A stretch of DNA of 64,000 nucleotides from Cellvibrio sp. PSBB023 (GTDB lineage: Bacteria; Pseudomonadota; Gammaproteobacteria; Pseudomonadales; Cellvibrionaceae), in assembly GCF_002007605.1 (NCBI RefSeq), contig NZ_CP019799.1:992001-1056000 (forward strand). Reading direction: 5' to 3'. The notes under the pieces are model-generated. The model was not told the DNA's origin and searched no databases. It saw only the letters and a program-made list of their open reading frames with translations. How positions within the stretch are numbered: position 1 is the first letter of the stretch; every line of letters starts with the position of its first letter. This document shows, in pieces, positions 47,580 through 55,464 of the stretch. The translations under genes and the position numbers were made by a program.

Positions 47580-47861
47580 TTACTCGTATTTACACAGGTA
47601 AGAGGTTTCCACATCGGCACTGACTTTGAAGCGTTGATTGGCTTCAACAATAAAGGTTTGGCCTGCTGCAAATGTTTCTGCCTTGTCACTGCCGGGTAAT
47701 ACAACTGTCAGGCTACCACTAACAACGGTCATGTATTCTTTTTGGCTGGTGCCGAATTCGTAATCGCCCTTAGCCATTACACCAATGGTGGCGGGCAGGG
47801 TTTCGGTTTGAAAAGCGATAGATTTTACGGCGCCGCCGAAGTACTCATTAACTTTAAACAT
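47580..47861 (-). CDS. ppnP: Pyrimidine/purine nucleoside phosphorylase
   Basis: Small cupin-fold phosphorylase (DUF1255) that splits nucleosides to base plus ribose-1-phosphate. The frame is open to 47981 across the tRNA-Asn region, but the ATG at 47861 ([17 protein letters not shown]) has GGAG upstream and gives 93 aa, matching E. coli PpnP (94). Conserved cupin segments are [20 protein letters not shown] and [14 protein letters not shown]. It is enclosed by two identical tRNA-Asn genes on the same strand. Confidence 0.9.
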   Translation of the reverse strand: MFKVNEYFGGAVKSIAFQTETLPATIGVMAKGDYEFGTSQKEYMTVVSGSLTVVLPGSDKAETFAAGQTFIVEANQRFKVSADVETSYLCKYE

Positions 47862-47907
47862 AAAATGCTCCGCGAGGAATGGATAATAAAAACAAATATT
47901 GCAGGCA

Positions 47908-47940
47908 CAAAAAAGGCCGCATAAATGCGGCCTTTTTTGT
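47908..47940 (-). terminator. Terminator of tRNA-Asn copy 2
   Basis: AAAAAAGGCCGCAT and ATGCGGCCTTTTTT pair around a 2-nt loop, immediately downstream (minus strand) of the second tRNA-Asn and ahead of ppnP. Confidence 0.85.
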
Positions 47941-47946
47941 TTAATT

Positions 47947-48022
47947 TGGCTCCGCCTGCTGGACTCGAACCAGCGACCCAATGATTAACAGTCATTTGCT
48001 CTACCGACTGAGCTAAGGCGGA
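47947..48022 (-). tRNA. tRNA-Asn (GTT), copy 2
   Basis: Same 76-nt sequence as copy 1, including encoded CCA and anticodon GTT. The upstream flank is also similar to that of copy 1. Confidence 0.97.
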
Positions 48023-48052
48023 TCGGTGACTTCCTCTGTGGAAGTGGAGCGC

Positions 48053-48081
48053 ATGATATAGAGCCGGTTTTGGTTGGTCAA
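48053..48081 (-). promoter_or_regulatory. Sigma-70 promoter of tRNA-Asn copy 2
   Basis: TTGACC (48081-48076), 17-nt spacer, TATCAT (48058-48053), then GCGCTCC. The arrangement is the same as copy 1, with the same ACTTCC/GGAAGT leader hairpin but a different loop. Confidence 0.8.
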
Positions 48082-48186
48082 CCGTTTTTTGATGCTTTGA
48101 TACAAGTTTTTTTCAAAAAAACCTCAATGAATTCAAGGCTGTTCATTAAATCTCCAGACTGTCGCCAAGTTGCTCAGTAAAGTGCG

Positions 48187-49260
48187 CTACCCCTTGTTGC
48201 TCAGGCGAATGACTTTAAAACTGCCATTGTTGGCAATCAGGGAAATCTCTTTGAATAGCTCGACTGCTTTGCGTTCAAGGGGGATAAATTGGTTGACCAC
48301 AAATAAGGCCAAGCCTTCGGGGGTCAGTAGTTGCTGTGCGCTTTTGAGGAATTTGTCGGTGAGGTCACCATCCACACTAAAGCCTTGATGAAACGGGGGG
48401 TTGCAGAGCAATAGATCCACTTTTTTCCCTAGTTGCTTGCCAGCATCAGCCGCAAGCACTTCGCCGACTATGCCATTGGCCTGGAGATTTTCTTTGGCGG
48501 CAGTCAGTGCGGCGGCATTGTTGTCAGTGAGTATCCAGCGTTGAATATGCTGGCAGGCGCTAAGTTGTGCGGCAGCAAGGCTTAAATAACCATAACCGCA
48601 GCCTAAATCCAGAGCGCTACGCGGGTGCAAGTCGCCCAAGGCTCCCTTGGCAATTTGTTCAATCAGCAGTGCGCTGCCCGCGTCAATTTTATTCCAGCCG
48701 AAAAGCCCCGGCTTGCTTTGTAGGGTTAGGTCGGTGTTTTCCGCAATCGGGCGTAGGTGCGTGTAATCACTATCATCAATTCGTTTCGTTGGATCATAGG
48801 TGGCCTGTTTGTAAATGATGGAAGAATAACTGGCACCATTTTTTTCAATCTGCTTTTCGCATCCCATAAGCGTGGTGATTTTTTCTATGTAGGTTTTAGC
48901 ACCTTCATTTTTATAGCCAGCAATTACCAGAGGGGCTCCCGGTTTCAAGCAGCGCCAGGCTTCATTCAATAAATGATGCACAACAGGTTTTTCTTTAGAG
49001 ATGCGATAAAAAAAACCATCGAGACTTGCATCGGCAATGTCGCTGCAATCAAAGTCGCTAAAGCGAGATGAAAAGCCTTGTTTGATTGCCTCCTGTGCCA
49101 CATCCCAGCGGTTGGTCATAAGCAGTAGCCCTTGGTGACTCAAGGCTGGTGGCAGGCTGTTAAGGGTATTTTCATCGGTGCACCAGAGAATGCGACCCTG
49201 AGTGTTCTGCGTCATTACCGTCAGTTGTTGTGCAACTGCAGCCAGTGCCAAATCAATCAT
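48187..49260 (-). CDS. rsmC: Ribosomal RNA guanine-N2 methyltransferase, RsmC/RlmG family
   Basis: SAM-dependent rRNA m2G methyltransferase, 357 aa, with the duplicated architecture of the family: a degenerate N-terminal methyltransferase domain and a catalytic C-terminal one. SAM motif I is LDLGCGYGYLSLAAAQ (about residue 218) and the catalytic motif is NPPFHQGF. RsmC (16S G1207) and RlmG (23S G1835) share these; the length is nearer to RsmC, so the symbol is tentative. The ATG overlaps the rsuA stop (ATGA), so translation is probably coupled. Confidence 0.8.
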   Translation of the reverse strand: MIDLALAAVAQQLTVMTQNTQGRILWCTDENTLNSLPPALSHQGLLLMTNRWDVAQEAIKQGFSSRFSDFDCSDIADASLDGFFYRISKEKPVVHHLLNEAWRCLKPGAPLVIAGYKNEGAKTYIEKITTLMGCEKQIEKNGASYSSIIYKQATYDPTKRIDDSDYTHLRPIAENTDLTLQSKPGLFGWNKIDAGSALLIEQIAKGALGDLHPRSALDLGCGYGYLSLAAAQLSACQHIQRWILTDNNAAALTAAKENLQANGIVGEVLAADAGKQLGKKVDLLLCNPPFHQGFSVDGDLTDKFLKSAQQLLTPEGLALFVVNQFIPLERKAVELFKEISLIANNGSFKVIRLSNKG

Positions 49261-49952
49261 AAATAAATACTCTGTATTTCATCGCTGGTTAAATGGCGAT
49301 AGGCGCCTTCGGGAAGGTTTGCGTCCAGCGCTATGGTACCTATGGTTTCCCGGTGAAGTCCGGTGACGCGATTACCCACCGCTGCAAACATGCGTTTGAC
49401 TTGATGGTACTTGCCTTCATGAATCCGCAGGCGTGCTTCGTGGGGTGCTAACAATTCCAGTTGTGCCGGGCGGGTCGGTGCCTTTTCGCCATGCAGTTGT
49501 ACGCCTTGCGCAAAAAGGTCAATAACCTCACTGTCGATGGGGTTGGCAGTAGTGACTCTGTAGGTCTTCTGGCATTCATGGCGTGGCGAGGTAATGCGAT
49601 GATTCCACTGCCCGTCATCCGTCAGCAATACCAGCCCTGTGGTGTCTATATCCAATCGACCAACAATTTGCAATTCCTGCCGGTGAGGTAAATCCAGCAG
49701 GTCAATAACGACGGGATGTTGTCCATCGCTGTTGGCACAAATATAACCGACAGGTTTATGTAGCATCAGGTAGCGGATGGCTTTGGGGGCAACTATCTGG
49801 CCATCCAGTAACACGGTTTCACTGCCGGTGAGTTTTAGGTCGGCTTTGTGTGCAATCAAATCATCAACAGAAATGCGCCCTTGCTTGATGGCCTGATGTG
49901 TTTGTGCGCGGCTGAAGTCGGTGCATTGGCTGACAAATTTATCGAGGCGCAT
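49257..49952 (-). CDS. rsuA: 16S rRNA pseudouridine(516) synthase
   Basis: Pseudouridine synthase of the RsuA/RluB/E/F family, 231 aa, the length of E. coli RsuA. The N-terminal S4 RNA-binding domain (MRLDKFVSQCTDFSRAQTHQ) is followed by the catalytic domain with Asp101 in GRLDIDTTGLVLLTDDGQWN and HQVKRMFAAVG near the end. It starts at the base next to the truC stop and overlaps rsmC by 4 nt, giving a tight three-gene RNA-modification operon. Confidence 0.9.
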   Translation of the reverse strand: MRLDKFVSQCTDFSRAQTHQAIKQGRISVDDLIAHKADLKLTGSETVLLDGQIVAPKAIRYLMLHKPVGYICANSDGQHPVVIDLLDLPHRQELQIVGRLDIDTTGLVLLTDDGQWNHRITSPRHECQKTYRVTTANPIDSEVIDLFAQGVQLHGEKAPTRPAQLELLAPHEARLRIHEGKYHQVKRMFAAVGNRVTGLHRETIGTIALDANLPEGAYRHLTSDEIQSIYL

Positions 49953-50714
49953 TTAAATATCCTGGGTGGTAAGCCAGTGTGAGGGTAGGGTATTCGCCCA
50001 GCTAAATGTCTGGACAATTCGGGTAAATGCGGCCGATATGGGCGCGCTAATCACAACTGGGGTATGGCTGACAGGATGTGTAAAGCCAAGTTCAGTGGCG
50101 GCGAGCATCAGTCCAGGGCAAGCAAATTGTTCGTGGAAAAAGCGGTTGTGAATTCCCTTACCGTGTTTGGCGTCACCAATAATAGGGTGGCTGATGTGCT
50201 TCATGTGGCGGCGAATTTGATGCTTGCGCCCCGAGTGCGGTGTGCATTGCACGAGCGAATAGCGCGTGCAGGGGTATTTATCAATACTGAATGGAAATTC
50301 GATTTGCGCCAGCGTAGAAAAATGCGTAACAGCGGTTTGTGCTGGTTTATCGGTGCGCGCTTTTTTATCGGTGTATTTATCCAATTCTTCGGTTAAGGGG
50401 TGATCAATAATCCCTTGTGCAGGCGCAAAGCCTCGCACCAATGCAACATAGGTTTTTGTAAGGGCATGCCGAGTAAACAAGCCCCCTAAGTAGCGAGCGA
50501 TATCGGGAGAGAGAGCAAATAACAATACCCCTGACGTTGGCTTATCCAACCTGTGCACGGGGTAAACCATTTGCCCGATTTGGTCGCGTAATAGTTGCAC
50601 CGCAAAGCGGGTTTCATGGCGATCAATTTCGCTGCGATGCACCAATAGGCCGCAGGGTTTATTGATAGCAACCATGTATTCATCGCGATAAATAATCGAT
50701 AGGGTTTCTGACAT
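49953..50714 (-). CDS. truC: tRNA pseudouridine(65) synthase
   Basis: RluA-family pseudouridine synthase, 253 aa, that modifies U65 in some tRNAs. There is no S4 domain, as expected for TruC. The catalytic Asp57 is in YPVHRLDKPTSGVLLF, and the short length plus LVQCTPHSGRKHQIRRHMKH fits TruC better than RluA/C/D. It is first in the truC-rsuA-rsmC operon. A terminator of folD lies upstream at 50748. Confidence 0.88.
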   Translation of the reverse strand: MSETLSIIYRDEYMVAINKPCGLLVHRSEIDRHETRFAVQLLRDQIGQMVYPVHRLDKPTSGVLLFALSPDIARYLGGLFTRHALTKTYVALVRGFAPAQGIIDHPLTEELDKYTDKKARTDKPAQTAVTHFSTLAQIEFPFSIDKYPCTRYSLVQCTPHSGRKHQIRRHMKHISHPIIGDAKHGKGIHNRFFHEQFACPGLMLAATELGFTHPVSHTPVVISAPISAAFTRIVQTFSWANTLPSHWLTTQDI

Positions 50715-50747
50715 TGCATTAGTTTATAAAATGTAATGGCTATAAAA

Positions 50748-50778
50748 ATAAAAGCAGGCCCATGCCTGCTTTTATCAA
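50748..50778 (-). terminator. Terminator of folD
   Basis: ATAAAAGCAGGC (50748-50759) pairs with GCCTGCTTTTAT (50764-50775) with a 4-nt loop. On the minus strand a U run follows the stem; it lies between the folD stop and the truC start. Confidence 0.88.
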
Positions 50779-50815
50779 AATTGCCTTGATGCGCTAAATA
50801 TTATCCAGCGAATAA

Positions 50816-51667
50816 TTAACCAATTTTCTTCTCGCCTGAGTCGCAGGTTTGATAAATCAAGGTATTAATGGTCATTGGGCCAACACCGCCAGGAACGGGT
50901 GTGTAAGCGGCGACGCGATTAACCAGTGGTTTTAATTCGATATCGCCAACACCGCCGGGGTGGTAGCCGGCATCAACAACGACAGCACCGTCTTTAATCC
51001 ACTCGGCTTTAATAAATTCCGGTTTGCCCACGGCGCCAACAAGAATGTCGGCTTGTTTGATAAGTTCAGGTAAATTTTTGGTGCGCGAGTGACAAATGGT
51101 AACCGTTGCGTTGGCATTCAACATCATCAGTGCCATGGGTTTACCGAGAATAGGACTGCGGCCGACAACAACGGCGTGCTTGCCTTCAAACTCAATACCG
51201 TAGGCTTCCAATAAGCGCATAATGCCTTTGGGGGTTGCACAGCCATAGGCTTCTTCGCCCATGCTCATGCGACCAAAACCAAGACAGGTTACACCGTCTA
51301 CATCTTTTTCTGCGCTGATGGCATCAAAGCACAGGCGCTCATCAATTTGGTGTGGTACCGGGTGCTGTAACAGTATGCCGTGCACATTGGGGTTGTTATT
51401 TAATTCGTGAATTTTGCTGAGCAATTCTTCGGTGGTTGTCGATGAAGACATTTCCACCTTCAGTGATTCCATGCCGATACGAGTGCACGCATTACCTTTC
51501 ATTTTTACGTAGGTTGCGGATGCCGGGTCATCGCCCACCAGAATGGTCGCCAAAATTGGTGTTTGGCCATTGCTGCGCGCCTTGAGGGCGGCAACGCGTG
51601 CAGAGAGTTCCTGTTCGGTTTTTTCGGCAAGGGCTTTGCCATCCAATACGAGTGCGGACATGGGCAT
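50816..51667 (-). CDS. folD: Methylenetetrahydrofolate dehydrogenase / cyclohydrolase
   Basis: Bifunctional enzyme that interconverts methylene-, methenyl- and 10-formyl-tetrahydrofolate in the cytosol. The 283-aa protein shows the catalytic Lys region ([17 protein letters not shown]), [14 protein letters not shown], the NADP-binding [16 protein letters not shown] and [13 protein letters not shown] signature at the end. The first ATG (51667) has AGGTAAT upstream; a second ATG 6 nt later is possible. It is a monocistronic unit between tRNA genes and the truC operon. Confidence 0.95.
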   Translation of the reverse strand: MPMSALVLDGKALAEKTEQELSARVAALKARSNGQTPILATILVGDDPASATYVKMKGNACTRIGMESLKVEMSSSTTTEELLSKIHELNNNPNVHGILLQHPVPHQIDERLCFDAISAEKDVDGVTCLGFGRMSMGEEAYGCATPKGIMRLLEAYGIEFEGKHAVVVGRSPILGKPMALMMLNANATVTICHSRTKNLPELIKQADILVGAVGKPEFIKAEWIKDGAVVVDAGYHPGGVGDIELKPLVNRVAAYTPVPGGVGPMTINTLIYQTCDSGEKKIG

Positions 51668-51872
51668 TTATTACCTGTGTGTTAGCAAATTAAAGTAGAT
51701 AGGCTGAAATTGCGCGCATTTTCCCACAGTGAGCATAGGACGCCAAGGGAATTAATTATGGGGCAATGTGTATAGGTTCTTTGTGGGTAAAGCAGAGGGG
51801 ATTGATCTTCGGAGTGATGTTCAGAAAACAGATATTTATTAGCAACTGATATCTTGGGGAGTTTTTAAAATA

Positions 51873-51949
51873 TGGGGTGGCTGATGGGGCTCGAACCCAC
51901 GACCACTGGAATCACAATCCAGGGCTCTACCAACTGAGCTACAGCCACC
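51873..51949 (-). tRNA. tRNA-His (GTG)
   Basis: 77-nt cloverleaf with encoded CCA and the histidine-specific extra G(-1). Begins GGTGGCTGTAGCTCAG; anticodon GTG in the loop TTGTGAT. Last gene of the tRNA-Pro-Arg-His operon. Confidence 0.97.
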
Positions 51950-52025
51950 GTAGCAGAATCATATTTTCAGGTCTTTACCCGATAATATTTTTAAGAGAGA
52001 TTTGAGCGATCTATAAATGCCAATG

Positions 52026-52102
52026 TGGCGCGCCCGGCAGGATTCGAACCTGCGACCACCCGCTTAGAAGGCGGGTGCTCTATCCAGCTGAGCTACGGGC
52101 AC
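52026..52102 (-). tRNA. tRNA-Arg (TCT)
   Basis: 77-nt cloverleaf with encoded CCA, beginning GTGCCCGTAGCTCAG; anticodon TCT in the loop CTTCTAA. The acceptor stem has one G-U pair. It reads AGA/AGG codons. Middle gene of the operon. Confidence 0.96.
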
Positions 52103-52118
52103 ATACTGGATCAAACCT

Positions 52119-52130
52119 TCGCAGGTTCGA
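52119..52130 (+). repeat. Inverted copy of tRNA-Arg T-arm in tRNA spacer
   Basis: TCGCAGGTTCGA on the plus strand is the exact reverse complement of TCGAACCTGCGA at 52044-52055, which belongs to the T-arm of the adjacent tRNA-Arg. It lies in the spacer between tRNA-Pro and tRNA-Arg. Confidence 0.6.
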
Positions 52131-52139
52131 TGAAAAAAA

Positions 52140-52216
52140 TGGTCGGAGTGGAGGGATTCGAACCCCCGACATTCTGCTCCCAAAACAGACGCGCTACCGG
52201 GCTGCGCTACACTCCG
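52140..52216 (-). tRNA. tRNA-Pro (TGG)
   Basis: 77-nt cloverleaf with encoded CCA, beginning CGGAGTGTAGCGCAG as proline tRNAs do; anticodon TGG. First gene of the operon, 14 nt below the promoter's likely start site region. Confidence 0.96.
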
Positions 52217-52251
52217 ACGACTTAAAACGTTGTGCGTTTCAAGTGGTGCGC

Positions 52252-52280
52252 ATATTAACGATGAGATCCGATGTCGTCAA
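52252..52280 (-). promoter_or_regulatory. Sigma-70 promoter of tRNA-Pro-Arg-His
   Basis: TTGACG (52280-52275), 17-nt spacer, TAATAT (52257-52252), then a GC-rich discriminator GCGCACC. It has the same spacing and discriminator style as the tRNA-Asn promoters. The remaining 52281-52534 stretch shows nothing recognisable. Confidence 0.78.
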
Positions 52281-52534
52281 CGAAAAAAACACAACAAAAT
52301 AAAATATTTAGCGGCGCAAGTTAAATTCTAGGCAGCTTGAACAAAGACTGTTCCGGGTTGGTGAAAATTAAGACTTTGCCCGACTTCATTTGCCTTTTGC
52401 TGTGTTTATTCGCAGGGCTTTTTGCCGGGTGTGAATGGTTGGAGTGCCATATCTAGGTTTTTGATGTTGGCAGCAGCTTGTTTGTGCGGCATCACCTAGT
52501 CAGAATAAGCGCTTGATCTGGTTTGGGAGTTTTT

Positions 52535-53035
52535 ATGCAAAACAATAGTTTGGCGGCTTCGATGAAGCAGGGTATGCGCAGGTTGGCTTCTGGCGTTTGC
52601 GTTCTTTCTACCTCTTTAGAGGGAAATCAGCGGTTTGCTATGACGGTGTCTTCTGTAACATCCGTTTCTGATTCTCCTGCATCTTTATTGGTTTGTATCA
52701 ATCAGGCTGTGTCCCAGCAGGCGCACCTCAGCAGCCTTGAGGCCAGCTTTGCAATCAATGTGCTCTCGATAAATCATCAAGATGTTTCCAATTTATGCGC
52801 CGGACGCGACCCATCAAAAAATCGGTTTGATGTCGGGCATTGGGTTGAGGATGTGTCCGGCCTGCCGGTTCTGGCAGATGCCTTGGCAGTGTTTATTTGC
52901 AAAACCGACAAGGTAATGACTTACGGCACTCATAAAATAGTCATAGGTGCAATCAGCAATGTGATTATTAATGGTGCAGAGGTAAATCCACTTTTGTATG
53001 CCAACGGAAGTTATGGTGCGTTTAGCCCTCAGTAA
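52535..53035 (+). CDS. Flavin reductase-like FMN-binding protein
   Basis: 166-aa split-barrel protein of the flavin reductase/HpaC family that likely reduces or binds FMN. The ATG at 52535 has GGGAG 5 nt upstream; the frame can be extended 12 nt to a TTG. Visible features are MRRLASGVCVLSTSLEGNQR, TVSSVTSVSDSPASLLVCIN and SFAINVLSINHQDVSNLCAG, matching the family's FMN-binding loop. No monooxygenase partner is adjacent, so its partner is unknown. Confidence 0.82.
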   Translation: MQNNSLAASMKQGMRRLASGVCVLSTSLEGNQRFAMTVSSVTSVSDSPASLLVCINQAVSQQAHLSSLEASFAINVLSINHQDVSNLCAGRDPSKNRFDVGHWVEDVSGLPVLADALAVFICKTDKVMTYGTHKIVIGAISNVIINGAEVNPLLYANGSYGAFSPQ

Positions 53036-53542
53036 TGTCTATGTTGTCGGGCGGATATAGCGGTTAGTGGTGGTAATGACAGGTAGATTTTCCCTGGTGC
53101 TTTTTTGATTCAAAATGAAGCATAGATATTGTTAAGAATTATCTTGCATTATGAATCTTTCCTGTCTATCGGCACTTTAAGGTTAATGAGCACTAACTCT
53201 TTATGCACACCTCTTGTGCTAATTTGCCCAGCTAGTACAAGGGTTGAGCAAAAACGCGAAAAAACGTGCTTTTTGTGTTGTGATTTTATGTAACATATTG
53301 ATTTTTAAGGTAAATACTTTGTTGATTAAAAATTAATCAATTTGTTGTTGGTGTAGATTTTATAGGGGTTTGGAGCAGTTTCCCAAAATCTATCCACTAA
53401 CTTATCCACAGAAAATGTGGACAAAATAAATGTGAAGTTTTTTGTGCAAAAAAGTTACAGTTTGTATGGTTTGTGACTTTTATTCGTAACAGGTGACATT
53501 CTTTTTAGGTTCACTTCCCCGGTCAACTCTCTGGATTTTTTT
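53036..53542. other. AT-rich 0.5-kb gap upstream of gpsA
   Basis: No ORF or RNA gene was recognised. It holds a perfect AT-rich dyad TTGATTAA-AAA-TTAATCAA at 53322-53340 and a cluster of DnaA-box-like sites at 53391-53424. The AT-rich character increases towards gpsA. Confidence 0.5.
53402..53424. promoter_or_regulatory. DnaA-box pair
   Basis: TTATCCACA at 53402-53410 is a consensus DnaA box. TGTGGACAA at 53416-53424 is an inverted box with one mismatch. A third partial site, TATCCAC, lies at 53391-53397. Confidence 0.5.
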
Positions 53543-54562
53543 ATGGGTAAAACGTTGAAAGTCGCCGTGCTTGGCGGTGGCAGTTTTGGTACGGCGATTG
53601 CGAATATTATTGCTTGTAACCAGTATCCCACTTATCTCTGGATGCGCTCAGAGGAACAAGCGGCAGCTTGTGTGGCTGCACATGAAAATACCCGTTATCT
53701 ACCGGGTTATAAGCTTAATAAGGATTTGATTATTACTGCTGATTTGGCAGCAGTGGTCGGTGGAGCGGATCTGGTTTTCATTTCTATTCCCACGCATTCG
53801 TTTCGCGCGGTTACCCAAATGATCAAACCATTGCTTGATGCACGGGCTATGGTTGTTAGCACTGCTAAAGGAATCGAGCCGGAAGGTTTCACCCTCATGA
53901 GCCAAATTCTGGAGCAGGAATTACCGGGTCATGCGATTGGCGTGTTGAGCGGCCCTAACTTCGCAAAAGAAATCGTGCAACAACAACAGACCGGTACTGT
54001 GATCGCCAGTGAAAGCGAAGCGCTGACCAACAGTGTTCAACAGACATTGAAATCTGCCACCTTTCGCGTTTATGCAAACCATGATCGCTATGGTGTGGAA
54101 TTGGGCGGTGCCCTGAAAAACATCTACGCTATCATCTGTGGCATGGCGGCGGCGTTGGGTGCTGGCCACAATACCCAGGCGATGCTGTTAACGCGTAGCC
54201 TTGCTGAAATGGGGCGTTTTGCCCAGGTGATGGGTGCTAATCCCATGACATTTTTAGGTTTGGCTGGTGTGGGTGATCTTATACTGACCTGCACATCGGA
54301 TCTGAGCCGGAACTATCGTGTTGGATTTGCTTTGGGGCAGGGTAAAGCCTTGGATGAAATCGTTGCTTCTCTTGGGCAAGTTGCCGAGGGTGTCAACACC
54401 CTGCGTCAGGTAAAGCAAAAAGCGGCCGAGCTGGGTATTTATATGCCTCTGGTGAGTGCACTCTATGCCGTGCTTTTTGAAGGGCGTGCCATTTCCGAGG
54501 TGGCTCGTGGTTTAATGGTGGGTGAGCAAGCTGACGATGTTGAATTTTTAAGGGGAAATTAA
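53543..54562 (+). CDS. gpsA: Glycerol-3-phosphate dehydrogenase [NAD(P)+]
   Basis: Makes sn-glycerol-3-phosphate from dihydroxyacetone phosphate for phospholipid synthesis. The 339-aa cytosolic enzyme has the Rossmann motif [16 protein letters not shown] at the N-terminus, the catalytic Lys region [20 protein letters not shown], and [20 protein letters not shown]. The ATG at 53543 lacks a strong ribosome-binding site. Its stop overlaps the next gene's ATG by one base (TAATG), so it heads a gpsA-DUF4389-sixA operon. Confidence 0.96.
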   Translation: MGKTLKVAVLGGGSFGTAIANIIACNQYPTYLWMRSEEQAAACVAAHENTRYLPGYKLNKDLIITADLAAVVGGADLVFISIPTHSFRAVTQMIKPLLDARAMVVSTAKGIEPEGFTLMSQILEQELPGHAIGVLSGPNFAKEIVQQQQTGTVIASESEALTNSVQQTLKSATFRVYANHDRYGVELGGALKNIYAIICGMAAALGAGHNTQAMLLTRSLAEMGRFAQVMGANPMTFLGLAGVGDLILTCTSDLSRNYRVGFALGQGKALDEIVASLGQVAEGVNTLRQVKQKAAELGIYMPLVSALYAVLFEGRAISEVARGLMVGEQADDVEFLRGN

Positions 54563-54936
54563 TGGACAACGAACAACTGAAATCGAATCTGACCTCAAGT
54601 AAGCACTGGTTCCGACTGATTTTTATGCTGCTTTTTGCCGCTGTATTGCAGCTTGCCAGTATTGTGATGTGGGCATTGGTGATTACCCAATTTTTCTTTT
54701 CATTAATTACCGGTGAAGACAATCAATACTTGCGTCGTTTTGGCCATTCGTTATCGACCTACATTTATGATGTGCTGAAATTTTTGTGTTACAGCAGTGA
54801 TGAAAAACCTTTCCCTTTTGCAGATTGGCCCAGCGGTGTTGCGGATAAAGAAGCTCCTGTCGAGGCGGCAGAGGTGCAGGCTCAAGCAGAAGCGCCTACC
54901 AATGCAATCACTGATGAATCGACAGGTAATAAATGA
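54562..54936 (+). CDS. DUF4389 family small membrane protein
   Basis: 124-aa protein with a hydrophobic stretch that probably forms one long or two short membrane segments (about residues 15-50, FMLLFAAVLQLASIVMWALV then ITQFFFSLITG). A conserved YLRRFGHSLSTYIYDVLKFL segment is typical of DUF4389. The C-terminal tail is Ala/Glu-rich and probably disordered. Overlaps gpsA by 1 nt and sixA by 4 nt, so translation is coupled in the operon. Function unknown. Confidence 0.8.
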   Translation: MDNEQLKSNLTSSKHWFRLIFMLLFAAVLQLASIVMWALVITQFFFSLITGEDNQYLRRFGHSLSTYIYDVLKFLCYSSDEKPFPFADWPSGVADKEAPVEAAEVQAQAEAPTNAITDESTGNK

Positions 54937-55403
54937 TTATCTATGTGTTGCGTCATGGGCAGGCTGAGGCGCAAATAAGCTCCGATGATGCGCGTCGATT
55001 GACGCCAACTGGAATTATCGAAACAGAAGCAGTATTGGCTTCTCGCGTCAGTCTGTTGGCGGGTGTGGCAGAAATCTGGGCCAGCCCGCTGGTGCGCGCA
55101 CAGCAAACGGCGCAGCTAGCACGGCAGTATTTGCCGGGAATTCCATTGCAAACAACTGCATTACTGGTGCCGGAATCAGAACCGGAGCAGCTTATCGATT
55201 GGCTTTACCAGCGCGAAGCTGAAGGCGTGGAGTCCATCTTGTTGGTCAGCCATCAGCCATTGGTTGGGCGGTTGCTGGCACTCTTGTGTGGAAAACCGGA
55301 AGGGTTTTATCCGATGGGCACCAGCTCATTGGCCGCTATTACCCTTCATCCTGTTGCGGCAGGCTTGGGCGATCTGCTGTGGTTAGATCACGCAAAGCGC
55401 TGA
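54933..55403 (+). CDS. sixA: Phosphohistidine phosphatase SixA
   Basis: Histidine phosphatase-superfamily enzyme, 156 aa, that removes phosphate from phosphohistidine (known from ArcB and the PTS NPr in E. coli). The catalytic RHG motif is at residues 7-9 (IIYVLRHGQAEA), and a second catalytic His follows in ILLVSHQPLVGRL. The ATG overlaps the DUF4389 stop (ATGA). It is last in the gpsA operon, a conserved neighbourhood in Pseudomonas relatives. Confidence 0.9.
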   Translation: MIIYVLRHGQAEAQISSDDARRLTPTGIIETEAVLASRVSLLAGVAEIWASPLVRAQQTAQLARQYLPGIPLQTTALLVPESEPEQLIDWLYQREAEGVESILLVSHQPLVGRLLALLCGKPEGFYPMGTSSLAAITLHPVAAGLGDLLWLDHAKR

Positions 55404-55464
55404 CGGATGGGACAATTAACAATAACCTAACCATGTCGTATGTAATGCCGGCATCGGAGTGTTG

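Noticed and set aside
53391..53424. Replication origin
   Set aside because: DnaA-like boxes are present but only two or three, and no origin-linked genes are nearby.
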